Virus record (IMG/VR): IMGVR_UViG_3300009285_006501
Location: 1-30,857 of that record
Source: a virus
Direction: 5' to 3' (one strand)
Length of the DNA: 30,857 nt
Position 1 is the first letter of the stretch. Each line of letters begins with the position of its first letter. This document shows, in pieces, positions 14,172 through 23,800 of the stretch. Made by a program: the position numbers and the translations under genes. A model generated the notes under the pieces. The model had not been told where the DNA came from. It searched no databases and worked only from the letters and a program-made list of their open reading frames with translations.

Positions 14172-15044
14172 ATGCCTGGGGTGATAGCCGCATGGGACGC
14201 CAACAAACCCGCCGGGAGCACCGACGTTAACACAGGCGATGATGACATTCGGGCCAACAACGCCGCCTTAGCGGTGATGATGGGCGCTGAGATGCTCAAT
14301 CTCGTCGTTCAGTGGGCCTCTGTCACTACGGTTGATATAGACGCTGACCGCATCCCGCTTTTTAATACCGCTGGGACGCCGCTCTGTCTGGCGGCGCGGG
14401 CGGTAAATTTGACGGCGGCGATCACCACCGACGGCGCTAATGGACTTGACGCGGGGGCCGCCACCGAGGCCAACAGCACCTGGTATTATATCTGGGTCAT
14501 TTATAATCCTACTACTGACGTTGTGGCCGCTCTGCTATCGGTGAGCGCCACCAGCCCCACCATGCCAGCCGATTATACTTTCAAACGACTGGTGGGCGCG
14601 GTCTATAACAATAGCAGCGGGGACTTCTGGGATTTCATACAGCATGGAAACAAAGTTACTCACGTCACCCCGCGTGAGTTTATAAGCGCTGGCCGCTCCG
14701 ACGCAGCGTGGACGGAAGTGGCCCTGGGCCCATACGTCCCTATGGCTACTATGGGGACACTGGCGCTTCCGTTTACAAAGCACATTGATGGTTATATTGA
14801 AATGACCCATAACCAGGCGTCAGGAAGTTATGCGATCACCTGGGAAATAGCAGCCAATTCAGGCGGCAATTATTTAGGCACAAAAATCTCAGCATTGCTT
14901 TTAAGTTCCAGCGGGACTGTTAATATCGGGGGCGCCTTTGAGCAGATGACCTTCCAGTCGAGCGTTTGGTACCGGACGACTGACGGCGCACCGGCCACCA
15001 TTTCCGTGGACGCCTATGTGCAGGGCTATGAGTTGCGGATATGA
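14172..15044 (+). CDS. Tail fibre-type protein (290 aa)
   Basis: The N-terminus (about 5-35) reads AAWDANKPAGSTDVNTGDDD followed by an IRANNAAL helix, the W-x-P-x-G-S ... D-D-I-R pattern common where short fibres attach to the tail. A beta-rich body follows (about 70-170) with NSTWYYIWVIYN. The C-terminal domain (about 190-290) is a beta-sandwich ending DAYVQGYELRI, as in several fibre knobs. No enzyme motif is seen. AAGGAG precedes the ATG, and the stop overlaps the nozzle gene. It is probably a second receptor-binding component. Confidence 0.82.
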   Translation: MPGVIAAWDANKPAGSTDVNTGDDDIRANNAALAVMMGAEMLNLVVQWASVTTVDIDADRIPLFNTAGTPLCLAARAVNLTAAITTDGANGLDAGAATEANSTWYYIWVIYNPTTDVVAALLSVSATSPTMPADYTFKRLVGAVYNNSSGDFWDFIQHGNKVTHVTPREFISAGRSDAAWTEVALGPYVPMATMGTLALPFTKHIDGYIEMTHNQASGSYAITWEIAANSGGNYLGTKISALLLSSSGTVNIGGAFEQMTFQSSVWYRTTDGAPATISVDAYVQGYELRI

Positions 15045-16945
15045 GTACTTACGAAGTTGAGATGATGCGCGGCCTCGTCAAAGATGTGTCACCTCTGCCC
15101 ATACTGCGGCAGAATCCCGAAAAGGCCGTAACAGCCAGCTATATAGAGAACTACCGCTTTAATAAAAGCCTGGCTGGCAGCGCAGAAAAGCTGGGAGGCA
15201 GATTAAGACTGGCCGCCTCCGCTTCACCGGCTATGTTCGCTAACAAGCTGCTTGGCCTCTATGAACTTCGTCTATCGGCGGCGAACTACCTTGTCGCTTG
15301 TTCTACTTCGGAAGTGAAAAAGATTGAGTATACCACCATTGGCGACCCCTGGCAGAGCACAGGGACGGGGCTAAGCGACCTGACCACTACAGGGACATAC
15401 ACGGGCACTGCTACAAAGGCTTATGCAATTAAAATCACTAATGCCGTCTCCGACCCTGATGAATTTCAATGGAGCAATGACGGTGGAGCTACGTATAACG
15501 GCCTCGACATAGGAATTACCGGCGCAGCGCAAGCGCTTGAAAGCGGCATCAGCATAACCTTTGCGGCGATAAACGGCCATACCCTGAATGATGTATGGTC
15601 GTTCATGGTAGACCCGTTCTGGGTGGCGTCGCAAATCAACCGGGTGGCGGCGGTGGGCTCGTATGTTCCGGCCTGTTCCACTGGCAGGCGGTGGAGCTAT
15701 GCCGCCTTGAACGATTTGATGATAATGAGCGATTTCGGCGTGAGCGCGTTGGAGAAGTGGAGCGGCGCGGGCGGCACGGCGGCGTTGGGCGTTACCGGCC
15801 TTGGCGTGACAACTTTGAAAGCCCGCTATCTGGCTACTGTGGGACAATTTGTCTTTCTGGGTTATACAGATGAGGACGCGAGTGTTTTCAGGAGCCGGGT
15901 GCGCTGGTCAGACGCCGGACTGCCTGAGTCGTGGACCTCCAGTTATCGCGCAGATTTGGGCAGCAATGATGATGACATAATCATGGGTATAAGCAACCTG
16001 CAAAATCTGGCGGTGGTATTCAAGCGAAGGTCAGTCTGGGTAGGCGGGTATGTGGGCGACCCTGATATTTATTTGTTTGAAAAGATAGTAGAGGGCCGAG
16101 GCTGCTATGCCCCATTCAGCATCACCGCAAAAGACAACATGGTCTATTTTGTCAGCAACGACGGCGTTTATCTCTTCGACGGTTCATCAAGACCAACAAA
16201 AATATCGGGCAACAGGGTGAGTAAACTCATTATGAACAATTTTACGGAAGAGAAAGGATATTCCATCTGGGCCAAAGCGCATCCGTCGTTGCCTGAGATT
16301 TGGTTCTGTTCCGAAGATACGCCCATAGCGGGGACCCCCACCTGGATTTATAATTATCAGACAGACGATTGGTCATTATCCACCATGCAGTTTAATGCCC
16401 TAACCCAAACACACCGGGCGACAAGTCTTACGTGGGACCAGGTGCCAGCAGGCATTACATGGGACGACGTAAACCGGCCCTGGGATACGGCTTTTGCCGA
16501 CCCAGAAACAGAAATCTTTGTCGGCGCCGACAATACAAACAAATATCTCTATGAAATCAAAGACAACATCTATTATGAAAATACTACCGCAACACCGATA
16601 ACATCTTTATATGGCTGCAACCCTATAGATTGCGGGACACCCAACGCTTTTAAGCGGTTCAGCCGCATGGATTTGAAATTCGCCAGTTCTGACATGCTGA
16701 AACATCATCATTTTACTATTCGCATCTGGCAAGACAGCTCGCTTGATCCATTGATTCTGACGGTAACTAAGGATTTGACAATCGAGACAGAGCACGTGGG
16801 GGCGCGGGAATACTATGTAACGCCGGTCTATTTCAATATCGTGGCGCGGTCCATCATCATTCAATTTATTAACAATAACACAACCGAGGCAGGTATAATT
16901 TTGGGGTTCGACCTCTACTATACCCGGCGCGAGTTAGAGAAATGA
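15041..16945 (+). CDS. Tail nozzle/hub beta-propeller protein (634 aa)
   Basis: The N-terminus (SYIENYRFNKSLAGSAEKLGGR) and the repeated aromatic strands (LNDLMIMSDF, GQFVFLGYTDE, NDGVYLFDG, PTWIYNYQTDDW) mark the beta-propeller family that includes P22 gp10 and T7 tail-tube-B-like nozzle proteins, which plug the DNA exit channel. One insertion (about residues 117-192) is different: a compact module with the pattern GTYTG ... YAIKITN ... FQWSNDGGATY ... LESGISITFAAINGHTLND, a domain seen inside many unrelated phage proteins. Length fits the family plus this insert. ATGA overlaps link it to both neighbours. Confidence 0.82.
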   Translation: MSTYEVEMMRGLVKDVSPLPILRQNPEKAVTASYIENYRFNKSLAGSAEKLGGRLRLAASASPAMFANKLLGLYELRLSAANYLVACSTSEVKKIEYTTIGDPWQSTGTGLSDLTTTGTYTGTATKAYAIKITNAVSDPDEFQWSNDGGATYNGLDIGITGAAQALESGISITFAAINGHTLNDVWSFMVDPFWVASQINRVAAVGSYVPACSTGRRWSYAALNDLMIMSDFGVSALEKWSGAGGTAALGVTGLGVTTLKARYLATVGQFVFLGYTDEDASVFRSRVRWSDAGLPESWTSSYRADLGSNDDDIIMGISNLQNLAVVFKRRSVWVGGYVGDPDIYLFEKIVEGRGCYAPFSITAKDNMVYFVSNDGVYLFDGSSRPTKISGNRVSKLIMNNFTEEKGYSIWAKAHPSLPEIWFCSEDTPIAGTPTWIYNYQTDDWSLSTMQFNALTQTHRATSLTWDQVPAGITWDDVNRPWDTAFADPETEIFVGADNTNKYLYEIKDNIYYENTTATPITSLYGCNPIDCGTPNAFKRFSRMDLKFASSDMLKHHHFTIRIWQDSSLDPLILTVTKDLTIETEHVGAREYYVTPVYFNIVARSIIIQFINNNTTEAGIILGFDLYYTRRELEK

Positions 16946-18732
16946 AAGTAGCTGCTGGCCCTGAGATAAACAGCATGAGCGCGTTGCAGTCGAGGATGAG
17001 GCAGGTTATCAGCGCTATTAACAGCGCCGATACCGAGCAGTTTCTCAGCATCGGCCCATCAGATGATGTAGATAACGCCATAGAGGATGTTGACGACCAA
17101 AACACCGTCCTTATTTTTCGGCCAGGCAATTACCATTTAGCGGGCAATCCTGCAATGGATATCCTTAACCGCACTCGGATTACGCTTTGGTTCATGCCAG
17201 GCGCGACGATTATGACGGAGGGGGCAGGCCACGGCATTGATATTAACGGCGGAAGCGAGATAACCCTGATTGGCCTAAACCTTGATGGAGTGGGGAACGC
17301 AGACGGTCAGACGGCGATTTGGGTCCGGAACGAGGCCGCCGATATAAGGTTTATCAATACTCGGTTCTGGAACTGGCCCGCTGGCCCTTGCATCACATTA
17401 CGTGAATGCGACCGGGTGACCGTAGATGATGCTTGGTCTCTCGATACGCCTAACAGCTCTGGCTTTATGAATATCTTTGGGGGCCAGGGCGTAACTCTAA
17501 ATAATTGCCACATGAGACCGGCCACCATCACAGGAAGCCATACAGGGGCCAATAATCAACTAACGGTTATGACGGATTCAACCAAGGCATGGGCGGTAGA
17601 TGCTCTTGCCGGTCAAATCATCACCAATATCACCAAAAATGTCATTGGAACAATTACGTCAAATACTGCAAATACAGCTACCTGCACGGCAGGTTTGACA
17701 GGCGGCGCCGATTGGGACACAGGCGATACCTACATCATCAGGGCGAATTGCGACCAGCATATAGATATTAAGGCGCTCGATAGGGATGTCGGCGATATTC
17801 ATATCAGCAACGTCTCCGCCACTGATTGCGTTGACCTCATCGGCATCGGGACAGAGATGGGCAATGGCACGGTTATAGAGAATGTCACCGTCGTAAACGG
17901 GACAACCCGCAGATGCACTTATCCAGTCTATATCAAGGCATACAAGTATGACGCTGGTTACACTCAGGGGATAGTGCGCGGTGTGAGCATGAAGAACATA
18001 GTGTTTGAAGATGCGCTTGGCGCGAAATTGCTGAACGGCCTGAAAATAATGAGCGAGGACGACCATAGCGGTCTTGCTGATGTTTACGGCCTCGATATTC
18101 AAATGAGGGGCCGGGGCTGTTTCGCTTCGCCTGCTGGCGGCTCAAGCACTGCGTTCTGGATAGGGAATGTGAGCAAGAGCAAATTAGACCTGGCCTTTGA
18201 GGGCGTCAATGGAACGAATGATTTATCCGCTGTGATGGCTTTCAGGGGGTTGGCCCGCGACCTGGATATAACCGTCCAATCTACCGGCTTTGCGGCAGGC
18301 AAAGGCATAGATGCCTATGACACAGAATGCGACATAGATGATATATTTATCCATGATTTCAACCTGAAAACCGTGCCTGCGGGCACTACTTGGATGGAGA
18401 CCCAGGCGGGGGCAACGGTAGGGACGATTTATCTCCGTAGGGGCTTTGTGCCGGTGGGCGCTATCCGAACCATCGGACCGGGCACAATCAACCAGCATGA
18501 CGTGATAAACTCGCTCACCGAAGTCAAGGGCAGGGCGACCCTCGTGGCTGGCACGGTAACAGTGAATAACGCTAACGCCGCCGCCGCAAGGGACATAGAG
18601 GCCTTTGCCATCGACAATAATACGACCGGCGCACTGAGGATTTCCGCCGTCGTTGACGGGGTGAGTTTCACCATCACATCAAGCAACCTCTTGGATACTG
18701 GCGTGGTGGCTTGGGAGATTAAGGAGCCATAA
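16942..18732 (+). CDS. Tailspike, right-handed beta-helix (596 aa)
   Basis: The first 60 residues are helical and probably connect to the tail. The body then has the repeated turn pattern of pectate-lyase-like beta-helices: TRITLWFMPGATI, SEITLIGLNLDG, ADIRFINTRFWN, DRVTVDDAWSL. A module (about 196-268) interrupts the helix with TGSHTGANNQLTV ... DSTKAW ... TITSNTANTAT ... DTGDTYII, another domain that recurs in phage structural proteins. The helix resumes (DIHISNVSATDCVDLIG) and ends in a small beta domain (about 525-596). Such spikes bind and often cleave surface polysaccharide; I cannot assign catalytic acids. The ATG overlaps the nozzle stop. Confidence 0.87.
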   Translation: MKVAAGPEINSMSALQSRMRQVISAINSADTEQFLSIGPSDDVDNAIEDVDDQNTVLIFRPGNYHLAGNPAMDILNRTRITLWFMPGATIMTEGAGHGIDINGGSEITLIGLNLDGVGNADGQTAIWVRNEAADIRFINTRFWNWPAGPCITLRECDRVTVDDAWSLDTPNSSGFMNIFGGQGVTLNNCHMRPATITGSHTGANNQLTVMTDSTKAWAVDALAGQIITNITKNVIGTITSNTANTATCTAGLTGGADWDTGDTYIIRANCDQHIDIKALDRDVGDIHISNVSATDCVDLIGIGTEMGNGTVIENVTVVNGTTRRCTYPVYIKAYKYDAGYTQGIVRGVSMKNIVFEDALGAKLLNGLKIMSEDDHSGLADVYGLDIQMRGRGCFASPAGGSSTAFWIGNVSKSKLDLAFEGVNGTNDLSAVMAFRGLARDLDITVQSTGFAAGKGIDAYDTECDIDDIFIHDFNLKTVPAGTTWMETQAGATVGTIYLRRGFVPVGAIRTIGPGTINQHDVINSLTEVKGRATLVAGTVTVNNANAAAARDIEAFAIDNNTTGALRISAVVDGVSFTITSSNLLDTGVVAWEIKEP

Positions 18733-18792
18733 ATGGCCGTTACAACACAGGCGCAACCGAATGGACGGGGTTCATACCGACGTTTGTGTTAA
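18733..18792 (+). pseudogene. Possible tiny ORF or frameshifted remnant
   Basis: The 89-nt gap after the tailspike contains a 19-codon frame starting at 18733, with AAGGAG 6 nt upstream. Around codon 10 another frame takes over with sensible residues (TGFIPTFVLRASGQ) and ends in TAA at 18809-18811, just before the next ribosome binding site. This could be a small gene broken by a short deletion near 18764, or chance. No family is recognised. Confidence 0.22.
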
Positions 18793-18821
18793 GAGCCAGC
18801 GGACAATAAGGAGATAAGACA

Positions 18822-19625
18822 ATGCCTGACCCTTTTACTATGGCGATGATGGGAATTTCGGCGGGCAGCGGGCTAGCCAGCCTCTTCACTGGCGGGCAAC
18901 GGAAACCCACCTGGTATGAGCGTGAGATGGGCGGCCAGTCGGCGCGGCTCATGCGCGGGGCGGCCCCCCTCGAGGCGGGGCGCATGGCTTCTTTAGCAGA
19001 CCTGTTAGGCGGCAGGGAATCAGCTATTGATGTGCTGACACAGATGTACGGCCCGAATCCCATCTATACACCGTCACCGTTGCTTGAGCCTATCCGCGAA
19101 GGGCTCTATGGCGCCTTTGACCCTGGGCTGGTGCGCGAATCGCCGCTCTACAAGGCGGCTAGCGAGAACATTAACATTGAAGAGGATGCGAGCCGAAAAA
19201 GCATCCTCAACGAGATGGCGGCGCGTGGTATGCTGAGCACAGGCGGCTCGGAGGTCAGACTGGAAAACCTTGAACGCGGCACAAACGAATTACTAAACAC
19301 GGCCTTTATGACCATAGCTGACATGGAGCGGCAGGAGCGCACCAACCGGATAAACCTGGCGCTGGGGCTGCTCACGGGCAATGTGACAAGCGGGGCGACT
19401 CAGTTGGCGTCTACTGCGGGGACTCTGGCAGCGAGCGCAAAGCAACCGGCTCAACCGGCGTCTGGCGGGGGCCTGAGCAGCTTGGCAAGTAGCTTGATGA
19501 TGCGGGAATATCTGAAGAAGTTAAACCCTGGCGCTGGGACGGGCGTATCTTCTTTACCGAGTGGGAGCTTTCCAACAGACTGGTGGAGATATACCAACCC
19601 TGGCGAATCAGCGGGGATGTATTAG
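18822..19625 (+). CDS. Internal virion / DNA-ejection protein (267 aa)
   Basis: The N-terminus (about 6-24) is a Gly/Met/Ala-rich hydrophobic segment, MAMMGISAGSGLASLFTGG, typical of small podoviral ejection proteins that enter the host envelope. The chain is then helical, with a Glu/Arg-rich stretch (about 120-180) and an Ala/Ser/Gly-rich zone (about 195-225) before a Pro/Trp tail. AAGGAG supports the start. It is the first of three consecutive genes of this type after the tailspike, the same relative order as P22 genes 7, 20 and 16. Sequence-level similarity to those is not visible to me. Confidence 0.75.
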   Translation: MPDPFTMAMMGISAGSGLASLFTGGQRKPTWYEREMGGQSARLMRGAAPLEAGRMASLADLLGGRESAIDVLTQMYGPNPIYTPSPLLEPIREGLYGAFDPGLVRESPLYKAASENINIEEDASRKSILNEMAARGMLSTGGSEVRLENLERGTNELLNTAFMTIADMERQERTNRINLALGLLTGNVTSGATQLASTAGTLAASAKQPAQPASGGGLSSLASSLMMREYLKKLNPGAGTGVSSLPSGSFPTDWWRYTNPGESAGMY

Positions 19626-19635
19626 GAGATAAATA

Positions 19636-20883
19636 ATGCCTGGATTAGCGGACATTTTTAGAGGCATCGACACAGCGGCGGGCGGCATCGCTCAGGGCAT
19701 GGGCGTGATAAATGAATGGCGCTACAAAACGGCCATGGAGGAAAAGAAGCGGCAACAGGACATGGAGGACAAGAAACAACTCCTCACCATGGAATACGGG
19801 CTTAAAAAGCAGGCCATCACCCACAAAATCAACGCTCAATTAAAGGCGATGGGGGAAGATGACCTTGAGTTTAATATGGACGATGTTGACCCCAGCATCG
19901 TTGACGAAATCGAATCGCAGGGCAATCTCAGTTTGGTAAAAATGGCCGGGACTAACCCGGAGAGAGTCATTCCCGCGCTAATCGGTCAGGGCGGGACATT
20001 AGGCAAACGCACGATAACAAAGAAAAGGGGCTATGGTGCGTCCGGCCCTACCAAGGAAACGACAATAACAGAGGGACCATGGTCACCCGACGAACAAAAA
20101 GCGCAGATGATCCAGGGTCTCGCCGATATAGAGCAAGGGAAAATGGCGCAGCAACGCGAGGCATACGCGGAAACTGTTATCCCCTGGGGTGCTCGTGGCC
20201 TCCAGAAGCCCGCACTGACCCTGGCAGACATCGTACGGCAACCGAGGGCGGTAGCTGAAGAAAGGGCGCGTGTAGGCTTTGCACGCAAGGAAAAAGAAGC
20301 GGAAGCCATGGCGACAGCGATGTATCGTGAGCCGCCGAGGCCGGAGGCGACGCCTGACAAAATTCAGATTTATGAATATTGGAAAGGCCAGGGTGCTTCT
20401 GATGAAGACGCTCTGGCGCGTTCCGGCATGGCCGCCAAACCGAAACGCATCACTCCGGCCATTGATGACGCGGGTAAGGTTTTATTCAAGACCCGGTGGG
20501 ACCCAAATGATGATACGCAATTTGAGGCTGCCTATAATTACGCGCAGGAGAAAAAAGTAGAGGTTATGGGTGCGGGGGCAGGGGCGACAACGGAGGCCCG
20601 CCAGAAAGTAGAATATCCCGCAGAGCTGAAAACTGAAGCGGAGTTCAGGGTGTTTACACAAGCGAAAACTGAATATTATCGTTCACACAAAATTATGCTT
20701 GACCCAACTTTACCGGGAAGTGAGGCCAAAGAAGCAACGCGAGAAAAGGCTGCTACCGCTTATGCTATGGCCGCAGTAGAAGCCTATAGGCGTGGCGACA
20801 CAGGCGCACCGCCTCCAACACCGGCTCCTGCACCTCCCACAGGTGGCAGCATTTACAGAGAGGAAAAAGAACGGTATAAATGA
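19636..20883 (+). CDS. Internal virion / ejection protein (415 aa)
   Basis: The N-terminal segment (LADIFRGIDTAAGGIAQGMG) resembles the opening of other ejection proteins. A highly charged helix follows (about 30-75: EEKKRQQDMEDKKQLL), probably coiled coil. The middle carries Lys/Arg/Thr-rich segments and the C-terminus a Pro/Ala linker (PPPTPAPAPP, near 395-405) before YREEKERYK. There is no enzyme motif and no membrane segment beyond the N-terminus. TAGGAGAT precedes the ATG; the stop overlaps the giant gene. It is probably the middle partner of the ejection complex. Confidence 0.72.
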   Translation: MPGLADIFRGIDTAAGGIAQGMGVINEWRYKTAMEEKKRQQDMEDKKQLLTMEYGLKKQAITHKINAQLKAMGEDDLEFNMDDVDPSIVDEIESQGNLSLVKMAGTNPERVIPALIGQGGTLGKRTITKKRGYGASGPTKETTITEGPWSPDEQKAQMIQGLADIEQGKMAQQREAYAETVIPWGARGLQKPALTLADIVRQPRAVAEERARVGFARKEKEAEAMATAMYREPPRPEATPDKIQIYEYWKGQGASDEDALARSGMAAKPKRITPAIDDAGKVLFKTRWDPNDDTQFEAAYNYAQEKKVEVMGAGAGATTEARQKVEYPAELKTEAEFRVFTQAKTEYYRSHKIMLDPTLPGSEAKEATREKAATAYAMAAVEAYRRGDTGAPPPTPAPAPPTGGSIYREEKERYK

Positions 20884-23800
20884 CACGCTGGGAACAAATA
20901 GAAGCTGACCCCGAATATCAGGCGGAACCGCAGGATGTAAAGGATGAGTTCAGGCGGCGCTATTTCATCCGAAACATTGCCCTTGACCCCGAATATCGCG
21001 CTGACGCTAATGCGCCGGTCGGCACACCTGAGCACAAAGCCGCCCGTGAAGTCATGGAATCCTTCTTGGGTAAAGTGCCTATGCCCACAACAGAGGAGGA
21101 AGAGGCAGGCAAGGCGGCACTGCTCAAATTGGAGATGAGCCGTCGCAACCTTGACCGCGATTGGGAAGAAAGATACGCTGAACAAAAAAGGACTGCGCCT
21201 TTCGCCCCCGAAACAATGGCTATGGGAGAATCGGGGAACCCCTACAAACTCGGCAAACTGGGCGGGAACCCGTTGGTAGGCATCTTCCAACTTGTTACGA
21301 AAGGTGTCTCAGCGGGCTATCTGGCTCCCAAAGAACCGGAGCAACGGGTATCGGAATTGGAGTTTCAGGCCGGGCATCCCGTCCAAGCGCAGGTGGCAGA
21401 GATGGCAGCGTCGACCTTTCCCGTATCCAGGGCGGCAAAGGCGGGCTCGGCGTTAAAGGCGGCGACTGATGCAGCAATAGCGGCAAGGGCGGCAAAGGCG
21501 GGAGCAGCGGCTGTCAGGAGAATCCCACAAATAGGCAAAGGCCCGGGGCTGGTATCGAAAGCTGCGGGGCTGGGTGTGGAAGGGGCTATCGGAGGGACTA
21601 TTTATGAGACTTTAGCCGACTATTTTGAAAAAGGGGGCTTTGACAAGGAGTCCCCTGAGCGGATAGCGACAAGCGCCGTCTTTTGGGCTGGTCTAAGCAT
21701 GATAGGCGTTACCCCTGCTGCTTTCAAAGAGATGAGCGGGAGCGCCAGGGGCCGCCGATTGATTGCTCAGATTATGGCGAAAGGCAGAGGCAAAGAGGCC
21801 GTTGATGTAGCGGAGAAATGGGTCGATGATGTCGGCCAATCCATAGACTTAGGCCCACCAGAAGCGCGAGTAGTAAGGAAGGCTCCTTTTGATGTTGAGC
21901 GACCAATTGAATTTGAACCCCCTCCATTAAAGGGGTATCCCCGCCGTGGCACGCCGGATATGCCCTTTACGCTCACGCGAGACATGCCAGAAAGCGGGCT
22001 TTCCCTCATGTCTAAAGAAGAACAGATGCGCCAAGCCCTTTCTGTAGGGCTTAAACAAAAATGGGAAATAGCGCCTGGGGCTGTCCGGCGAGTCCCAGCG
22101 CCTTCAGAAACTCCGGTAATCCTACCTACTGCCGCTGAGTTAGCCTTAACGAAAACCCGGCAGGCGCGGCCCCCTTCACAAATTCCCATCATAGGTGAAT
22201 CAGGCGCGGTTCAACGGGCTTTGCCGCCGAAGCGTGGGGAGGCCATCCTGCCTGAACGTCCCCCTGAGCTGCCGCCTGCTGGCACGTCGGAGTTTGACAT
22301 ACCCGAGCCCCCGCCCCCGCCCCCGCCTGCCGCGCCTACCGCTGTGGGTGCGCCGCTTACGCCCAAAGTCAAGCCGCCTACGGGCAAGCCTGTCCCCCCT
22401 AAAGTGCTGGCTGAGTATCCTGACTTGGCGAAGGGTGCAGGAGAAGTCAAGCCACTGCCTATAGCCGTCAAGGGTCGCAAGGGCAAGGGACAAGCACCGT
22501 ATGACATGCCCGCTCAGACGGCGTTGCTTAAAGAGGCTGGCGAACTGGTAGAATCCAGAGGATTGCCATACACCATAGAAAACATAAAAGCCGCCGTGGA
22601 GGAATTGGCTGGCAAAGGGGTGGCGAAGGGTGCGCCCGAAGGCAAGCCGCCTGCTATGGAAGGCAAGCCGCCTGCGTCTATTGGTCAAGAAACAGGTGAA
22701 GCAGTAGAGGGGAGCGGGCCACTATCATGGACTCCGCTGGAGCGTGTGCAATGGGCGCGGGCTGCCATTGAGAGACACCCGGCGCCGCGTTATGAGACAG
22801 AAATAATCCAGGATCTCGAAAGTGCCATTGACGCTGTAGCTCCCATAGATATGCCAGGAAAAAGAGATTTACGATTGATCCTTACCGGCACCGCAAAAGG
22901 TTTTGAGAAGACCAGCAAAGGCATCGTTTTTCACATCCCCACAAAAACAGCAGTAGCAGGGGCGCAATTATTCCACAGGTTAGGCCATTATGGGATGGTG
23001 AGCTCACGACGCCTCCCGGGACAGCAGCGTGGCAGAAACCTTCGCTTTACCTACACAAAATCGCTTTGGGATGAGCCGGAGGCTTATCTTAAAAAAGGAG
23101 AGTTATACAGCCCGGAAGGTGAATATCTTTTCTCCGGTTTTGATCCTGAACTTATCAGACTTAGGAAAAAACTTGATAGTGGAGGAAAGCTATCTGATTC
23201 AGAATACGCACGATTAGGGGAACTCAGCCGAGCGTATGTAGAAACTATTGGAAAAGAAACTGATAAAAAGATGGCTGAATGGAGGATACAAAAGAAGTTA
23301 GACGATATTGAATTTAATGCGTGGAAACAAAGCAATAAGGAGTCTTTAGAGGCGTCCAAAAAGCGGATAGCCGAGCTAAGGTTGCAGAGAGAACTACGCC
23401 GCATTGAGCATGAAGCCTATCTAAAGGAAAAGAAAGAGACTGAGGGCACTGATTTATACTCCGGGTTCGACCCCCGCCTCATCATGCGCGGCAGGGGCAG
23501 ATTAGCCGAGAGTTCCGAGGCGAAGTTTAACGCCGCTGATGTCGCCCTGAAAGCTGCACGGAGCGCCACTCGGCAGGAGCGCATAGACGCCTTCAAGCGG
23601 GCCACCTATGACATTGCCGCGCCAGTGAAAGACCGCTTACGCAAAGTTGCTGGCATCAGCGGTGAAGAGGCCGCCGCCGCCCGGGACAAAATAGCCGGAG
23701 CGACCCCACGCGCGCAGATGTATTATGACGCTTATGTGAAGGCCACCTATAAAGGGATAAGCCGCGCCGAAGAAGTGGTGCTCAATCGCTACAGGGAGTC

